From contig NZ_BMRX01000001.1 of the NCBI RefSeq assembly GCF_014648855.1, positions 496,001 through 560,000 on the forward strand: a DNA stretch of 64,000 nt. Reading direction: 5' to 3'. Shown one piece after another: positions 52,376 through 60,931 of this stretch. Made by a program: the position numbers and the translations under genes. This DNA is from Streptomyces parvulus. GTDB taxonomy: Bacteria; Actinomycetota; Actinomycetes; Streptomycetales; Streptomycetaceae. Position 1 is the stretch's first letter. Every line of letters starts with the position of its first letter. The notes under the pieces were generated by a model. The model worked only from the letters and a program-made list of their open reading frames with translations. It searched no databases and was not told where the DNA came from.

Positions 52376-54955
52376 CTACTCGCCGGGGTGGGCGAGTTCG
52401 ATGTCGTGGCCGTCGGCACCCGGGCCGGCGACCGTCAGGGCCGTCGCCACCGGCGGGTAGCCGGTCGCGATGACGGTGTACTCACCGGCGTCCAGGTCGG
52501 TGAAGGCGTACGCCCCGTCCGCGCCGGTGGTGGCCGTGCCGACCACGTTGCCGGCCGCGTCGACCAGGGTGACGCGGGCGTCGGCCAGCGGACCCTGCGG
52601 TGCCCTCACGACGCCCTGGACCCGGGAGCCGGCCTGGAGGTCGACCTCGACCCGGGTGACCCCGGTGCCGCCCACCTCGACCGGCAGGGCGCGCGGCCGG
52701 TAGCCGACGGCGTTGACCGCGACGGTCACCGTGCCGGGCACCAGCTCGGCGAAGGAGAACTCGCCCTGCTCGCCGGTGGCGGCGCTGGCCAGCAGATCGC
52801 CGCGCACGTCGGTCACGATCACCATGGCGTCCTTGACCGGCAGCCCGTTCTCCAGCGCGCGGACCAGGCCGGTCAGACCGCTGGTGCCGCTGAGCAGGAT
52901 GTCGAAGGCGACCGGCTCGTCGTTGACGACGATCGTGGACGCCTGCGGCTGGAAGCCGTCGGCGGAGGCGATCAGCACGTACGAACCCGCGCTCGGCGCG
53001 TCCAGCACGTAGGAGCCGTCGGCCTGGGCGACCGACCGGCCCAGCTGCCGGCCCGCCAGCGAGATCAGCGTGACGGCGGCCTGCGGGACCGGGGCGGACT
53101 CGGCCCCGCGGACGAAGCCGCGGACCGCGATGCCGCCGGCGACGGACGCCGCCGGCTCACCGGGGCCGGTCGCCGTGGCGACGGCGCCGAGCCGCTGGGT
53201 GGCGGCGCCCCCGGCGACCCCGACGACCTCGGTGTCCGAGACGGCCGACGGTGCGGCGGGAGCCGCCAGGGCCGCCATGGCACCGGCCGGAACCGGCGCG
53301 TCGGCGACCCGGGTGGCCTCGGCCGGGGAGCCCGCGGTGGGCGGGGTGGCCTCGGCGGCGGCCTCCGCGGCCTGGGCGAGGGCGCCCGAGGTGCGCAGCG
53401 GGACCTCCTTGATGAACAGGGTCACCAGGAAGCCGATCAGGGCGATCGGGGCGACGTACAGGAAGATGTCGGCGATGCCGTGCCCGTAGGCGCTCTCCAG
53501 CCACTCGCGGATGCCGTGGGGCAGCATGTCCATGTCGGGGATGGCGCCGCTGCCGGAGGCCTTGGCGGCCGCCGCCTGCTCCTGCGGGCTGAGCTGCCCG
53601 ATGGTGTCGGAGGCGTAGTGGCTGATCCGGCTGGACATCACGGAGCCGAGCACCGAGACGCCCACCGCGCCGCCCAGGGACCGGAAGAAGGTCACCGTGG
53701 AGGAGGCCGCGCCCAGGTCGCTCGGGGCCACCTGGTTCTGCGTGCAGAGCACGAGGTTCTGCATCATCATGCCGACGCCGAGACCCATCAGCGCCATGAA
53801 GATCGCGATGTGCCAGTACGGGGTGTCGTAGCGCATGGTGCTGAGCAGGCCCAGGCCCGCCGTGAGCAGCACGCCGCCGGCCAGCAGCCAGCGCTTCCAC
53901 TTGCCGGTCTTGGTGATGACGATGCCGGAGACCGTGGACGAGACGAACAGGCCGCCGATCATCGGGATCGTCATGAGCCCGGACATCGTCGGGGACTTGT
54001 CCCGGGCCAGCTGGAAGTACTGGCTGAAGTAGACGGTGCCCGCGAACATCGCGATACCGACGAACAGCGAGGCCAGCGAGGCCAGCGTGATGGTGCGGTT
54101 CTTGAACAGGCGCAGCGGGATGATCGGCTCGCTGGCCTTGGACTCGACGAAGAGGAAGATCAGGGTCAGCAGGATGGCGCCGCCGACCATGACTCCCGTC
54201 TGCCAGGAGGCCCAGGAGTACTTGTCGTCGGCGAAGGTGACCCAGATGAGCAGCAGGCAGACGGCCGCGGTGATGAAGAAGGCGCCGGTCCAGTCGACCT
54301 TGACCTTCCGCTTGTTCACCGGCAGGTGCAGCGTCTTCTGCAGCACGATCAGCGCGATGATCGCGAAGGGCACGCCGACGTAGAGGCACCAGCGCCAGCC
54401 GAGCCAGCTGGTGTCGGTGATGACGCCGCCGAGCAGCGGGCCGCCGACGGTGGCGACGGCGAAGGTGGCGCCGAGGTAGCCGGAGTAGCGCCCGCGCTCA
54501 CGCGGGGCGATCATCGCGGCCATGATGATCTGCGCCAGGGCGGAGAGACCGCCGCCGCCGAGGCCCTGGATGGCGCGGGCGGTGATCAGCATCGCCGGGT
54601 TCTGCGCCAGACCGGCGATGACGGAGCCTATGACGAAGACGACGAGGGCCGTCTGGACCAGCGCCTTCTTGCTGATCTGGTCGGCGAGCTTGCCCCACAG
54701 GGGCGTCGAGGCCGTCATCGTCAGCAGCGAGGCGGTGACGACCCAGGTGTAGGCGCTCTGGCCGCCGCCGAGGTCCCCGATGATCTCGGGCAGCGCGTTG
54801 GTGACGATGGTCGAGGACAGAATGGCGCAGAACATGCCGAGCAGCAGCCCGGACAGCGCTTCCATGATCTGCCGGTGCGTCATCGGAGCGTCTCCGGTGG
54901 AGCCTCCCCCGTGCTTGGCATGAGCCCGCACACCGGCTGGTGTGGTCGTTGCCAT
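52376..54955 (-). CDS. DHA2-type MFS transporter fused to three Ig-like carboxypeptidase-regulatory modules
   Basis: 859 aa. Fourteen membrane helices (about residues 25-515) contain the DHA2 motifs LWGKLADQISKK (motif A) and VGGPLLGG (motif C). An Ala/Pro linker leads to three copies of an about 85-residue beta module starting near 608, 695 and 778, each with G-V-x-x-P-x-A-x-V and GxYxF or GxYxL plus AxGYxP. DHA2 topology puts both ends in the cytoplasm, which is unexpected for such modules. AAAGGAAG lies before the ATG at 54955. It is the second gene after the marR regulator, 13 bases apart. Confidence 0.92.
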   Translation of the reverse strand: MATTTPAGVRAHAKHGGGSTGDAPMTHRQIMEALSGLLLGMFCAILSSTIVTNALPEIIGDLGGGQSAYTWVVTASLLTMTASTPLWGKLADQISKKALVQTALVVFVIGSVIAGLAQNPAMLITARAIQGLGGGGLSALAQIIMAAMIAPRERGRYSGYLGATFAVATVGGPLLGGVITDTSWLGWRWCLYVGVPFAIIALIVLQKTLHLPVNKRKVKVDWTGAFFITAAVCLLLIWVTFADDKYSWASWQTGVMVGGAILLTLIFLFVESKASEPIIPLRLFKNRTITLASLASLFVGIAMFAGTVYFSQYFQLARDKSPTMSGLMTIPMIGGLFVSSTVSGIVITKTGKWKRWLLAGGVLLTAGLGLLSTMRYDTPYWHIAIFMALMGLGVGMMMQNLVLCTQNQVAPSDLGAASSTVTFFRSLGGAVGVSVLGSVMSSRISHYASDTIGQLSPQEQAAAAKASGSGAIPDMDMLPHGIREWLESAYGHGIADIFLYVAPIALIGFLVTLFIKEVPLRTSGALAQAAEAAAEATPPTAGSPAEATRVADAPVPAGAMAALAAPAAPSAVSDTEVVGVAGGAATQRLGAVATATGPGEPAASVAGGIAVRGFVRGAESAPVPQAAVTLISLAGRQLGRSVAQADGSYVLDAPSAGSYVLIASADGFQPQASTIVVNDEPVAFDILLSGTSGLTGLVRALENGLPVKDAMVIVTDVRGDLLASAATGEQGEFSFAELVPGTVTVAVNAVGYRPRALPVEVGGTGVTRVEVDLQAGSRVQGVVRAPQGPLADARVTLVDAAGNVVGTATTGADGAYAFTDLDAGEYTVIATGYPPVATALTVAGPGADGHDIELAHPGE

Positions 54956-54968
54956 GGACTTCCTTTAC

Positions 54969-55469
54969 TTACGTGGTGATCGCGGGTGTACGGGTGGACT
55001 GTTCGTCCCCGGACAGTGCGGGAGGCCGGACCGCGGGGGCCCGGCAGTCGTCGAAGCTGGCCCTGAGGCGGGCCATGAGCCGGGAGAGCTGGCCGACCTC
55101 GTCGTCGGACCAGTCGCTCAGCCGGTGGGCGAGCAGCTGGGTGGTCCGCTCGGCGATGTCGTCGAGCTGGGCGTGGCCCTCGGGCGTCAGGCGCAGGATG
55201 CGCGAGCGCTTGTCGGCCGGGTCGGGGAAGCGTTCGATCCAGCCCCGGTCCGCGACGTGGGCGACATGGCGGCTGGTCACCGACATGTCCACGGCGAGCA
55301 GCTCGGCGAGCTTGCTCATGCGCATGTCCCCGTGGCGGCCGAGCAGCGTCATCACGGCCGCCGATCCGCCGGGGCAGTCGGCCGGCAGCAGTCGGCCCAT
55401 CTCGCGTTTCACGGCGCCGAAGGCACTGAACTGACGGATCAGCTCCTCGTACTGCGCCTTCCCGGCCAT
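54969..55469 (-). CDS. MarR-family transcriptional regulator
   Basis: 166 aa with the winged helix AAVMTLLGRHGDMRMSKLAELLAVDMSVTSRHVAHVADRGWIERFPDPADKRSRILRLT, including the MarR DxRS wing (DKRSR). ATG 55469 is chosen since GGGAGG with 5-base spacing lies before it; a GTG two codons earlier overlaps that site. It precedes the MFS gene by 13 bases in one operon, and two TTGC-N5-GCAA palindromes upstream are the likely operators. Confidence 0.93.
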   Translation of the reverse strand: MAGKAQYEELIRQFSAFGAVKREMGRLLPADCPGGSAAVMTLLGRHGDMRMSKLAELLAVDMSVTSRHVAHVADRGWIERFPDPADKRSRILRLTPEGHAQLDDIAERTTQLLAHRLSDWSDDEVGQLSRLMARLRASFDDCRAPAVRPPALSGDEQSTRTPAITT

Positions 55470-55483
55470 GCGCACCTCCCGAT

Positions 55484-55502
55484 TCGTTGCTTAGGGCAAC
55501 GA
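55484..55502. promoter_or_regulatory. MarR operator 1
   Basis: TCGTTGC-TTAGG-GCAACGA, perfect 7-bp arms, 15 bases upstream of the marR start codon. Confidence 0.7.
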
Positions 55503-55514
55503 TAAGTTCCGTTG

Positions 55515-55530
55515 GTTGCTACAGGCAAAC
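55515..55530. promoter_or_regulatory. MarR operator 2
   Basis: GTTGC-TACAG-GCAAAC, the same TTGC-N5-GCAA form; its centre is 29 bases from operator 1, about three helical turns. Confidence 0.6.
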
Positions 55531-55674
55531 AAAACGGGGTGCTGCGCCATAAAAAGTTGGCAAAGGCAAGTATTACGAAAGTAAACGCGCAGGTGGCGGC
55601 CGGTGGGGCGCGGCAAGGGCGGTGAGGTGCCCCGCACTTGGGCCGCACCCGCGGATTCGCTAGTGTCTCGGCCC

Positions 55675-55875
55675 ATGGCTAACAACCAGGGCCCCCAGGG
55701 CACCAACGACCCCGCCGGCAGCACCCAGATGTTCCGCGCGTTCGTGGACGACGCCCCGCAGAGCCGCCAGGCGACCCCCGCCGCCTCGTCCTCCGGCCCC
55801 CGCATCGGCCTGATCGTCGGCATCATCGCCGCGGTCGTCGTCGTCGCGGCGGTGGCCTGGCTGGCGCTGGGCTAG
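55675..55875 (+). CDS. Small tail-anchored membrane protein
   Basis: 66 aa (MANNQGPQGTNDPAGSTQMF...). The first 42 residues are polar and disordered with AFVDDAPQSRQA, and the C-terminal 23 residues (IGLIVGIIAAVVVVAAVAWLALG) form one helix ending at the C-terminus, so it is probably a tail-anchored inner membrane protein. Its start has no strong ribosome binding site (CTCGGCCC). The function is unknown. A terminator hairpin follows. Confidence 0.7.
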   Translation: MANNQGPQGTNDPAGSTQMFRAFVDDAPQSRQATPAASSSGPRIGLIVGIIAAVVVVAAVAWLALG

Positions 55876-55985
55876 GGCCTGTCGTTTGGATCATGCCGGC
55901 GTCGCGGGGCGTGGCCGCTGCCCCGGGCCCGCGGCGCGGGTATGGGCTCGACGGCGACCGTCGCGGCGCGGCATGGGCACGACGA

Positions 55986-56022
55986 CGACCGCCGCGGCAC
56001 CCCCGAGGTGCCGCGGCGGTCG
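55986..56022. terminator. Strong bidirectional terminator hairpin
   Basis: Perfect 16-bp arms (55986-56001 and 56007-56022) with loop CCCGA, between the small gene and the end of sigN. Confidence 0.9.
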
Positions 56023-56059
56023 CCGTGCTGTTGGCCCGGGCCAGGTCGCGGCCCCGGCG

Positions 56060-56998
56060 TCAGTCCGAGATCAGGCCCTCGCGCAGCTGCGACAGGGTCC
56101 GGGTGAGCAGCCGGGAGACGTGCATCTGGGAGATGCCCACCTCCTCGCCGATCTGCGACTGGGTCATGTTGGCGAAGAAACGCAGCATGATGATCCGGCG
56201 CTCCCGCGGCGGCAGCTTGGCCAGCAGCGGCTTGAGGGACTCGCGGTACTCCACGCCCTCCAGCGCCGTGTCCTCGTACCCCAGGCGGTCCGCCAGCGAG
56301 CCCTCGCCGCCGTCGTCCTCCGGGGCCGGGGAGTCCAGCGAGGAGGCGGTGTAGGCGTTGCCCACCGCGAGGCCGTCGACGACGTCCTCCTCGGAGACGC
56401 CCAGCACGGCGGCCAGCTCGCCGACCGTCGGGGAGCGGTCCAGCTTCTGGGACAGCTCGTCGCTGGCCTTCGTCAGCGCCAGCCGCAGCTCCTGGAGGCG
56501 GCGCGGGACCCGCACCGACCACGAGGTGTCGCGGAAGAACCGCTTGATCTCCCCGACGACCGTCGGCATCGCGAACGTCGGGAACTCCACGCCCCGTTCG
56601 CAGTCGAAGCGGTCGATCGCCTTGATCAGGCCGATGGTGCCGACCTGGACGATGTCCTCCATCGGCTCGTTGCGGGAGCGGAAGCGCGCGGCGGCGTAAC
56701 GCACCAGCGGGAGGTTCAGCTCGATCAGGGTGTCCCGGACGTAGGCGCGCTCCGGGCTGTCCTCGTCGAGGGTGGAGAGCCGCAGGAACAGGGAGCGGGA
56801 CAGGGTGCGGGTGTCGATGGCCTCCGAGGCCGGAAGGCTCTGGGCCGGCACGGCGTCGAGGTTCTCGACGGCTTCGACGGCCTGAATCTCATCGGCGGGG
56901 CCGATGGGGCCGACGGGGCCGAGCGCCTCGATCGTGTCGGGCGCGGTCTCGCTCTCAGCGAGCGCGAGCACCTTCGAGCTGCCCTGGTCTGCGGACAT
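56060..56998 (-). CDS. sigN: RNA polymerase sigma factor SigN (SigB/SigF family)
   Basis: 312 aa from ATG 56998. Region 2 ([37 protein letters not shown]), region 3 and region 4 ([37 protein letters not shown]) are those of the B/F stress-sporulation group. A 70-residue acidic N-terminal extension (rich in A, E, P) sets it apart from SigF. It lies directly downstream of sigF on the minus strand. In S. coelicolor SigN acts in spore and sub-apical stem development (established knowledge). Names rest on sequence and order, not on experiment here. Confidence 0.85.
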   Translation of the reverse strand: MSADQGSSKVLALAESETAPDTIEALGPVGPIGPADEIQAVEAVENLDAVPAQSLPASEAIDTRTLSRSLFLRLSTLDEDSPERAYVRDTLIELNLPLVRYAAARFRSRNEPMEDIVQVGTIGLIKAIDRFDCERGVEFPTFAMPTVVGEIKRFFRDTSWSVRVPRRLQELRLALTKASDELSQKLDRSPTVGELAAVLGVSEEDVVDGLAVGNAYTASSLDSPAPEDDGGEGSLADRLGYEDTALEGVEYRESLKPLLAKLPPRERRIIMLRFFANMTQSQIGEEVGISQMHVSRLLTRTLSQLREGLISD

Positions 56999-57290
56999 GC
57001 CACCCCCTTTGGGTCGCGGGACGGTCGCGGCGGACGCTCCCACGGCGGGAACGCAGCCTTCACCTGAATACCGGAGCCGGGGCTCCGGCAAACGCGTCTC
57101 CGGCAGAATGTCACATGTCGGCAACGCGCTGTAGTGACATGTCGACATCCGAGACACGAATACCCCCTGGAAACAGGGGGTCTGACGGCCTTTCAGCCCG
57201 ATTGGGAGCGCAACGGCCCTGGTGAGCGATTCGCTCGCCCCGGTGATACCTCGCTCGCGCTTTCGACTGCGTCTCCAGCCCGTTCCGAGA

Positions 57291-58130
57291 TTACGCGTCG
57301 ATCCGGTTCGCGGACCTTAGTCGCTGGAAACTACGCGCCAGTAGCCTCGACACGTGCATCTGGGAGACGCCCAGTTCCGCACTGATCTGCGACTGGGTGA
57401 GGTTGCTGTAGTAGCGCAGCAGCAGGATCCGCTGCTCCCGCTCCGGGAGCTGGACCAGCAGGTGCCGGACGAGGTCGCGGTGCTCGACGCCGTCGAGGGC
57501 CGGGTCCTCGTAGCCGAGCCGGTCGAGCAGTCCGGGCAGCCCGTCGCCCTCCTGGGCGGCCTCCAGCGAGGTGGCGTGGTACGACCGTCCCGCCTCGATG
57601 CAGGACAGCACCTCGTCCTCGGTGATGCGCAGCCGCTCGGCGATCTCGGCGGTCGTCGGGGAGCGCCCGAAGGCGGTCGTCAGGTCCTCGGTGGCGCTGT
57701 TGACCTGCACCCACAGCTCGTGCAGCCGGCGCGGCACGTGCACCGTGCGGACGTTGTCGCGGAAGTACCGCTTGATCTCGCCGACGACGGTGGGCATCGC
57801 GAAGGTCGGGAACTGCACGCCCCGCTCCGGGTCGAACCGGTCGATGGCGTTGATGAGCCCGATGGTGCCGACCTGGACGACGTCCTCCATCGGCTCGTTG
57901 CGGGAGCGGAAGCGGGCGGCGGCGTAGCGCACCAGCGGGAGGTTGGCCTCGATGAGCGCGGCGCGCACCCGGTCGTGCTCCGGGGTGCCCGGGGTGAGGT
58001 CCTTGAGTTCGCCGAAGAGCACCTGGGTCAGGGCCCGGGTGTCGGCACCCCGGCTGCGTTGCGGCGCGGGGGCCTCCTGGGCCTGGGCGGGCGGTGCGGG
58101 CGGTGCTTGAGGCGCAGTACTGGCCGGCAC
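57291..58130 (-). CDS. sigF: RNA polymerase sigma factor SigF
   Basis: 279 aa from GTG 58130 ([15 protein letters not shown]...), supported by GAGGTGGAG six bases upstream; the frame stays open 17 codons further. Regions 2 to 4 are of the SigB/SigF group: [37 protein letters not shown] and [37 protein letters not shown]. The N-terminal 35 residues are Pro/Ala/Gln-rich. SigF is required for spore maturation (established). The 292-base gap to sigN contains sigN's own promoter, so the two may be separately controlled. Confidence 0.9.
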   Translation of the reverse strand: MPASTAPQAPPAPPAQAQEAPAPQRSRGADTRALTQVLFGELKDLTPGTPEHDRVRAALIEANLPLVRYAAARFRSRNEPMEDVVQVGTIGLINAIDRFDPERGVQFPTFAMPTVVGEIKRYFRDNVRTVHVPRRLHELWVQVNSATEDLTTAFGRSPTTAEIAERLRITEDEVLSCIEAGRSYHATSLEAAQEGDGLPGLLDRLGYEDPALDGVEHRDLVRHLLVQLPEREQRILLLRYYSNLTQSQISAELGVSQMHVSRLLARSFQRLRSANRIDA

Positions 58131-58254
58131 GGTCAACTCCACCTCGTGATCAGTCAGCTCTTCCGTCAACTCATCCGTCAAAAGCGGTCATAGCATCACA
58201 AGACATGTCCACTGTGTGCAAGCACCGCATAACGTCGTGTTGAGTGAACGCGGA

Positions 58255-58285
58255 ACGGCCCCGCACCGGGCAGGTACGGGGCCGT
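58255..58285 (-). terminator. Terminator after the Dabb gene
   Basis: 9-bp perfect arms (58255-58263 and 58277-58285) with a 13-base loop, 48 bases beyond the Dabb stop on the minus strand. Confidence 0.65.
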
Positions 58286-58332
58286 GGGAGCGCGGGACCG
58301 GGGACGCGGGGCGTCCCGGAGCCCGTGGACGG

Positions 58333-58626
58333 CTAGAACTCGTAGTCGGCGATCACCCAGGTGGCGAACTCCCGCCAGAGCGCGACACCGGCCTGGTGCG
58401 CCGGGTGCTCGAGGTAGCGCGTGAGGGCGTCGGTGTCGTCCACGGCCGAGTTGATGGCGAAGTCGTGGGCGATGGGCCGGTCGCTGATGTTCCAGGCGCA
58501 CTCCCAGAAGCGCAGCTCCTCGATCTGGCCGCCGAGGGCCCGGAAGGCCTCGACGCCCTTCACGACGCGCGGGTCGTCCCGCTCGACGCCGTCGTTCAGC
58601 TTGAACAGCACCAGGTGGCGGATCAT
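58333..58626 (-). CDS. Dabb-family (stress-responsive alpha-beta barrel) protein
   Basis: 97 aa: MIRHLVLFKLNDGVERDD, IEELRFWECAWNISDRPIAHDFAINSAVDD and LTRYLEHPAHQAGVALWREF are the dimeric alpha-beta barrel (Dabb) family. It is cytoplasmic and small. Its ATG shares one base with the stop of the 58-aa gene upstream (TGATG), so translation is coupled. It may bind a small ligand or protect against stress; no more can be said. Confidence 0.9.
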   Translation of the reverse strand: MIRHLVLFKLNDGVERDDPRVVKGVEAFRALGGQIEELRFWECAWNISDRPIAHDFAINSAVDDTDALTRYLEHPAHQAGVALWREFATWVIADYEF

Positions 58627-58802
58627 CACTTTCCTCCGTTGGCGGCCCAGGTCATGAAGTCGCCGACGGCGCTCGCCGCGTCGGAGATCCCCTGGAAACC
58701 TATCTGGACGTAGTCGGCGGCCTTCGCCGGATCCGTGATGATCACGTACAGCGCGAAGACCACGAGCGCGTAGACGGCGATCTTCTTCGAGTTCACCGCC
58801 AC
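58626..58802 (-). CDS. 58-aa single-pass membrane protein
   Basis: A short gene with GGGGAGG five bases before GTG 58802. Product: residues 1-7 VAVNSKK, a hydrophobic helix about 8-22 (IAVYALVVFALYVII), then TDPAKAADYVQIGFQGISDAAS and DFMTWAANGGK, an amphipathic tail. The GC3 bias is clean. It stops one base into the Dabb start, so both are made together. It faces the cytoplasm or cell wall depending on the topology. No family recognised; a regulator or small scaffold is conceivable. Confidence 0.78.
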   Translation of the reverse strand: MAVNSKKIAVYALVVFALYVIITDPAKAADYVQIGFQGISDAASAVGDFMTWAANGGK

Positions 58803-58844
58803 CGCGGCCTCCCCTGTCCCTTTCGACGCACGCCTTTCGGTCGC

Positions 58845-59855
58845 TCATGATCGCACGAAGGTTCCCGTCTGACGACGGTGTGCGTCCGGGAGAGCGGGAC
58901 GGAGGCCCGGCGCCTCCCCGGAGTTCTCCGGCCCCGCGGCGCCGGCCGGCTGCCCGCCGGAGCCCGACGGCACCGCGGGCGCGGCGCTCCGGGTCGCCGT
59001 GGCGGCCTCGCCCACGCGGGCCTCGAAGCACTCCCGCTCGCCGTCCACCGACGCGGGCCGGAAGCAGGCCCGCACGGTGCTGCCCCGGGAGACCTCGGTC
59101 ATGCCGGTGTACATGAAGGCCGCCGCGTCGTCCGCGTTCGCGACGAGCACGCTGTGGGTGGGGCCGTCCGCCGTGACGTCCAGCCGGTCGCCGATCTCGG
59201 TCCCCCAGGTCCTGGCCCAGCTCGCGCCGCACTTGTCGCTGTGGCGCAGCTCGACGTGGGCGCCGGTGGCCGTGCGGTACGCGGCGAGGGTGTCGGGGCC
59301 GATACCGCAGATCAGGCGCATCGGGTCCCGGCCCTCGCAGGCGGCCCCGTGGCACAGGGGAGCGAGGGAGAAGGGTACCGACGCCGGCCGCGGGTCCTCC
59401 TCCCGCTCCTCCGAGTCCGGCAGCAGGAGGAACAGCACCGCCGCCACCCCACCGACGATCACGGTGTACGCCGCTGCCAGCAGCACCAGGAGCCTGCTCC
59501 GGCCGGGGCGCCGCCAGGCACCGGTGCCGGCCGGCACCCGCGTGAGCGGGGGCGGAAGCGGCGAACCGTCCTCCGGAGCGGGACGGGCGGCCGCGGGAGC
59601 GGGGGAGGACGCCGCGCGTCCGCTCCAGTGCGCCTCGGTGATCTCCCACAGGGCCAGCAGCCGTCCCGGCGGTTCGCCCGCGAGCCGGCACAGCTCCCGG
59701 ACGGCCTGACGCGGAGGCAGGCTCTTGCCGTTGAGGTAGCGCTCCCAGGAGGACTTGCTGTACGCCGTCCGCTCCGCCAGCGCCGCCAGGGTCAGACCCG
59801 CGCCGACGCGCAGTTCCCTGAGCGCCGCGACCAGCCGGGTGTGCTCCGGGGTCAC
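58845..59855 (-). CDS. XRE-HTH and DUF2690 membrane protein
   Basis: 336 aa. An N-terminal XRE helix-turn-helix (about 5-60: LRVGAGLTLAALAERTAYSKSSWERYLNGKSLPP), a Pro/Ala-rich linker, one membrane helix (about 125-148), and an outside DUF2690 domain (about 165-275: LAPLCHGAACEGRDPMRLICG, LRHSDKCGASWARTW). The C-terminal 50 residues are disordered. GTG 59855 overlaps the stop of the upstream gene (GTGA). It is a DNA-binding protein with an extracytoplasmic sensor, paralogous to its neighbour in the N-terminal part. Confidence 0.9.
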   Translation of the reverse strand: MTPEHTRLVAALRELRVGAGLTLAALAERTAYSKSSWERYLNGKSLPPRQAVRELCRLAGEPPGRLLALWEITEAHWSGRAASSPAPAAARPAPEDGSPLPPPLTRVPAGTGAWRRPGRSRLLVLLAAAYTVIVGGVAAVLFLLLPDSEEREEDPRPASVPFSLAPLCHGAACEGRDPMRLICGIGPDTLAAYRTATGAHVELRHSDKCGASWARTWGTEIGDRLDVTADGPTHSVLVANADDAAAFMYTGMTEVSRGSTVRACFRPASVDGERECFEARVGEAATATRSAAPAVPSGSGGQPAGAAGPENSGEAPGLRPALPDAHRRQTGTFVRS

Positions 59856-60661
59856 TTCGGATCCGCCTCCCGCAGGGCCTTCCAGGTGGGTGGGTCGACG
59901 ACGCCGTTCACGATCAGCCCGTTCTGCTTCTGCATGCGCTCGACCGCGCGCCGGGTCTTCGGGCCGAAGATCCCGTCGATGTCCCCCGGGGCGGTGCCCG
60001 CCCGGCGCAGCAGGCACTGCGCCTCGGCCACTTCGAGTCCCACCTGGGTGTTGGACAGCAGGAGATCCCTGGTCCGGCTCAGCCCCGCGTACCAGCGGCC
60101 GTCGAGCCGCTCCAGCCGGCAGGTGTAGATGACCGGCACGAGGTCCGCCGTCACGGTCGCCGGGGTGGTCGCGACGGCGTCGCCGCGCTCGCGTGCCAAC
60201 TGGGCGCGGGCCTCGGTGAGCCGCACGGCCAGCAGGAGCGCCACGGAGACGGAGACCACGGTGACCACGGCCCCAGCGGTGACCGCCACCCGCAGGTGAC
60301 GCCCGTACGGCCGCCGGTCCCCGGCGGTCCGCGCCGGCGCCGCGGCCGGCTCCTCGTGCGACTCGGCGGGGACCGGTCCGCCCTCCGCCCAGCGCTCGGC
60401 CGCGATCTCGTGCAGGGCCAGCAGCCCGGCCGGGTCGTCACCGCCGACGCGGCAGATCGCCCGGACCGCCTCCGCCGGCGGCAGGGCCCTGCCGTTCAGG
60501 TACCGCTGCCAGGACTTGGCGCTGTAGCCCGTCCGTACGGCGAGCCGCAGCGTGCTGAGTCCGCTGCGGTCCTTCAGCGTGCGCAGGCGCACGATCAGCT
60601 GGTGGACGGACGGATGCAACCCCGCGGGCAGTTCCCTCCAGCGCGACACGCTTCCCCCCAT
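59852..60661 (-). CDS. XRE-HTH membrane protein with peptidoglycan-binding domain
   Basis: 269 aa. The N-terminal XRE HTH (about 15-75: LRTLKDRSGLSTLRLAVRTGYSAKSWQRYLNGRALPP) is followed by a linker, one membrane helix (about 130-155) and an outside region ending in a PG_binding_1 domain (about 205-265: VGLEVAEAQCLLRRAGTAPGDIDGIFGPKTRRAVERMQKQNGL). ATG 60661 is used; GTG 60649 follows GGGGGGAA and is an alternative. It may sense the cell wall and pass the signal to DNA. It overlaps its paralogue by 4 bases. Confidence 0.9.
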   Translation of the reverse strand: MGGSVSRWRELPAGLHPSVHQLIVRLRTLKDRSGLSTLRLAVRTGYSAKSWQRYLNGRALPPAEAVRAICRVGGDDPAGLLALHEIAAERWAEGGPVPAESHEEPAAAPARTAGDRRPYGRHLRVAVTAGAVVTVVSVSVALLLAVRLTEARAQLARERGDAVATTPATVTADLVPVIYTCRLERLDGRWYAGLSRTRDLLLSNTQVGLEVAEAQCLLRRAGTAPGDIDGIFGPKTRRAVERMQKQNGLIVNGVVDPPTWKALREADPK

Positions 60662-60745
60662 CGCGTTCCGGACCGCAGGCCCGGCCCCCCGTGGCACGGC
60701 TCATTCTGCATCAGCGCACCCCCGTGTCCGGTGCCCTCGACGCAC

Positions 60746-60775
60746 GAAGGGCCCCGTCTTGCGACGAGGCCCTTC
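60746..60775 (-). terminator. Terminator after tRNA-Ser(CGA)
   Basis: 13-bp arms (60746-60758 and 60763-60775) with one mismatch; downstream of the minus-strand tRNA. Confidence 0.65.
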
Positions 60776-60780
60776 AAGAG

Positions 60781-60865
60781 CGGTAGCGGAGGGATTTGAA
60801 CCCTCGGTGACTTGCGCCACACTCGCTTTCGAGGCGAGCTCCTTCGGCCGCTCGGACACGCTACC
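60781..60865 (-). tRNA. tRNA-Ser (anticodon CGA)
   Basis: 85 nt on the minus strand: acceptor GGTAGCG/CGCTACC, anticodon stem CTCGC/GCGAG around CTCGAAA, long variable arm and T arm GAGGG-TTCAAAT-CCCTC, discriminator G. Confidence 0.95.
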
Positions 60866-60931
60866 GAGAGAGACCTTACAACAGAGTGCGGCCTGGTTTG
60901 AAATCGGTTGTGGACGCCCGGTGCGGGGCCG

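Noticed and set aside
52097-54979. A 960-aa plus-strand open frame opposite the MFS gene
   Set aside because: Shadow of the MFS-module gene; no recognisable domain and Gly/Arg/Asp-rich.
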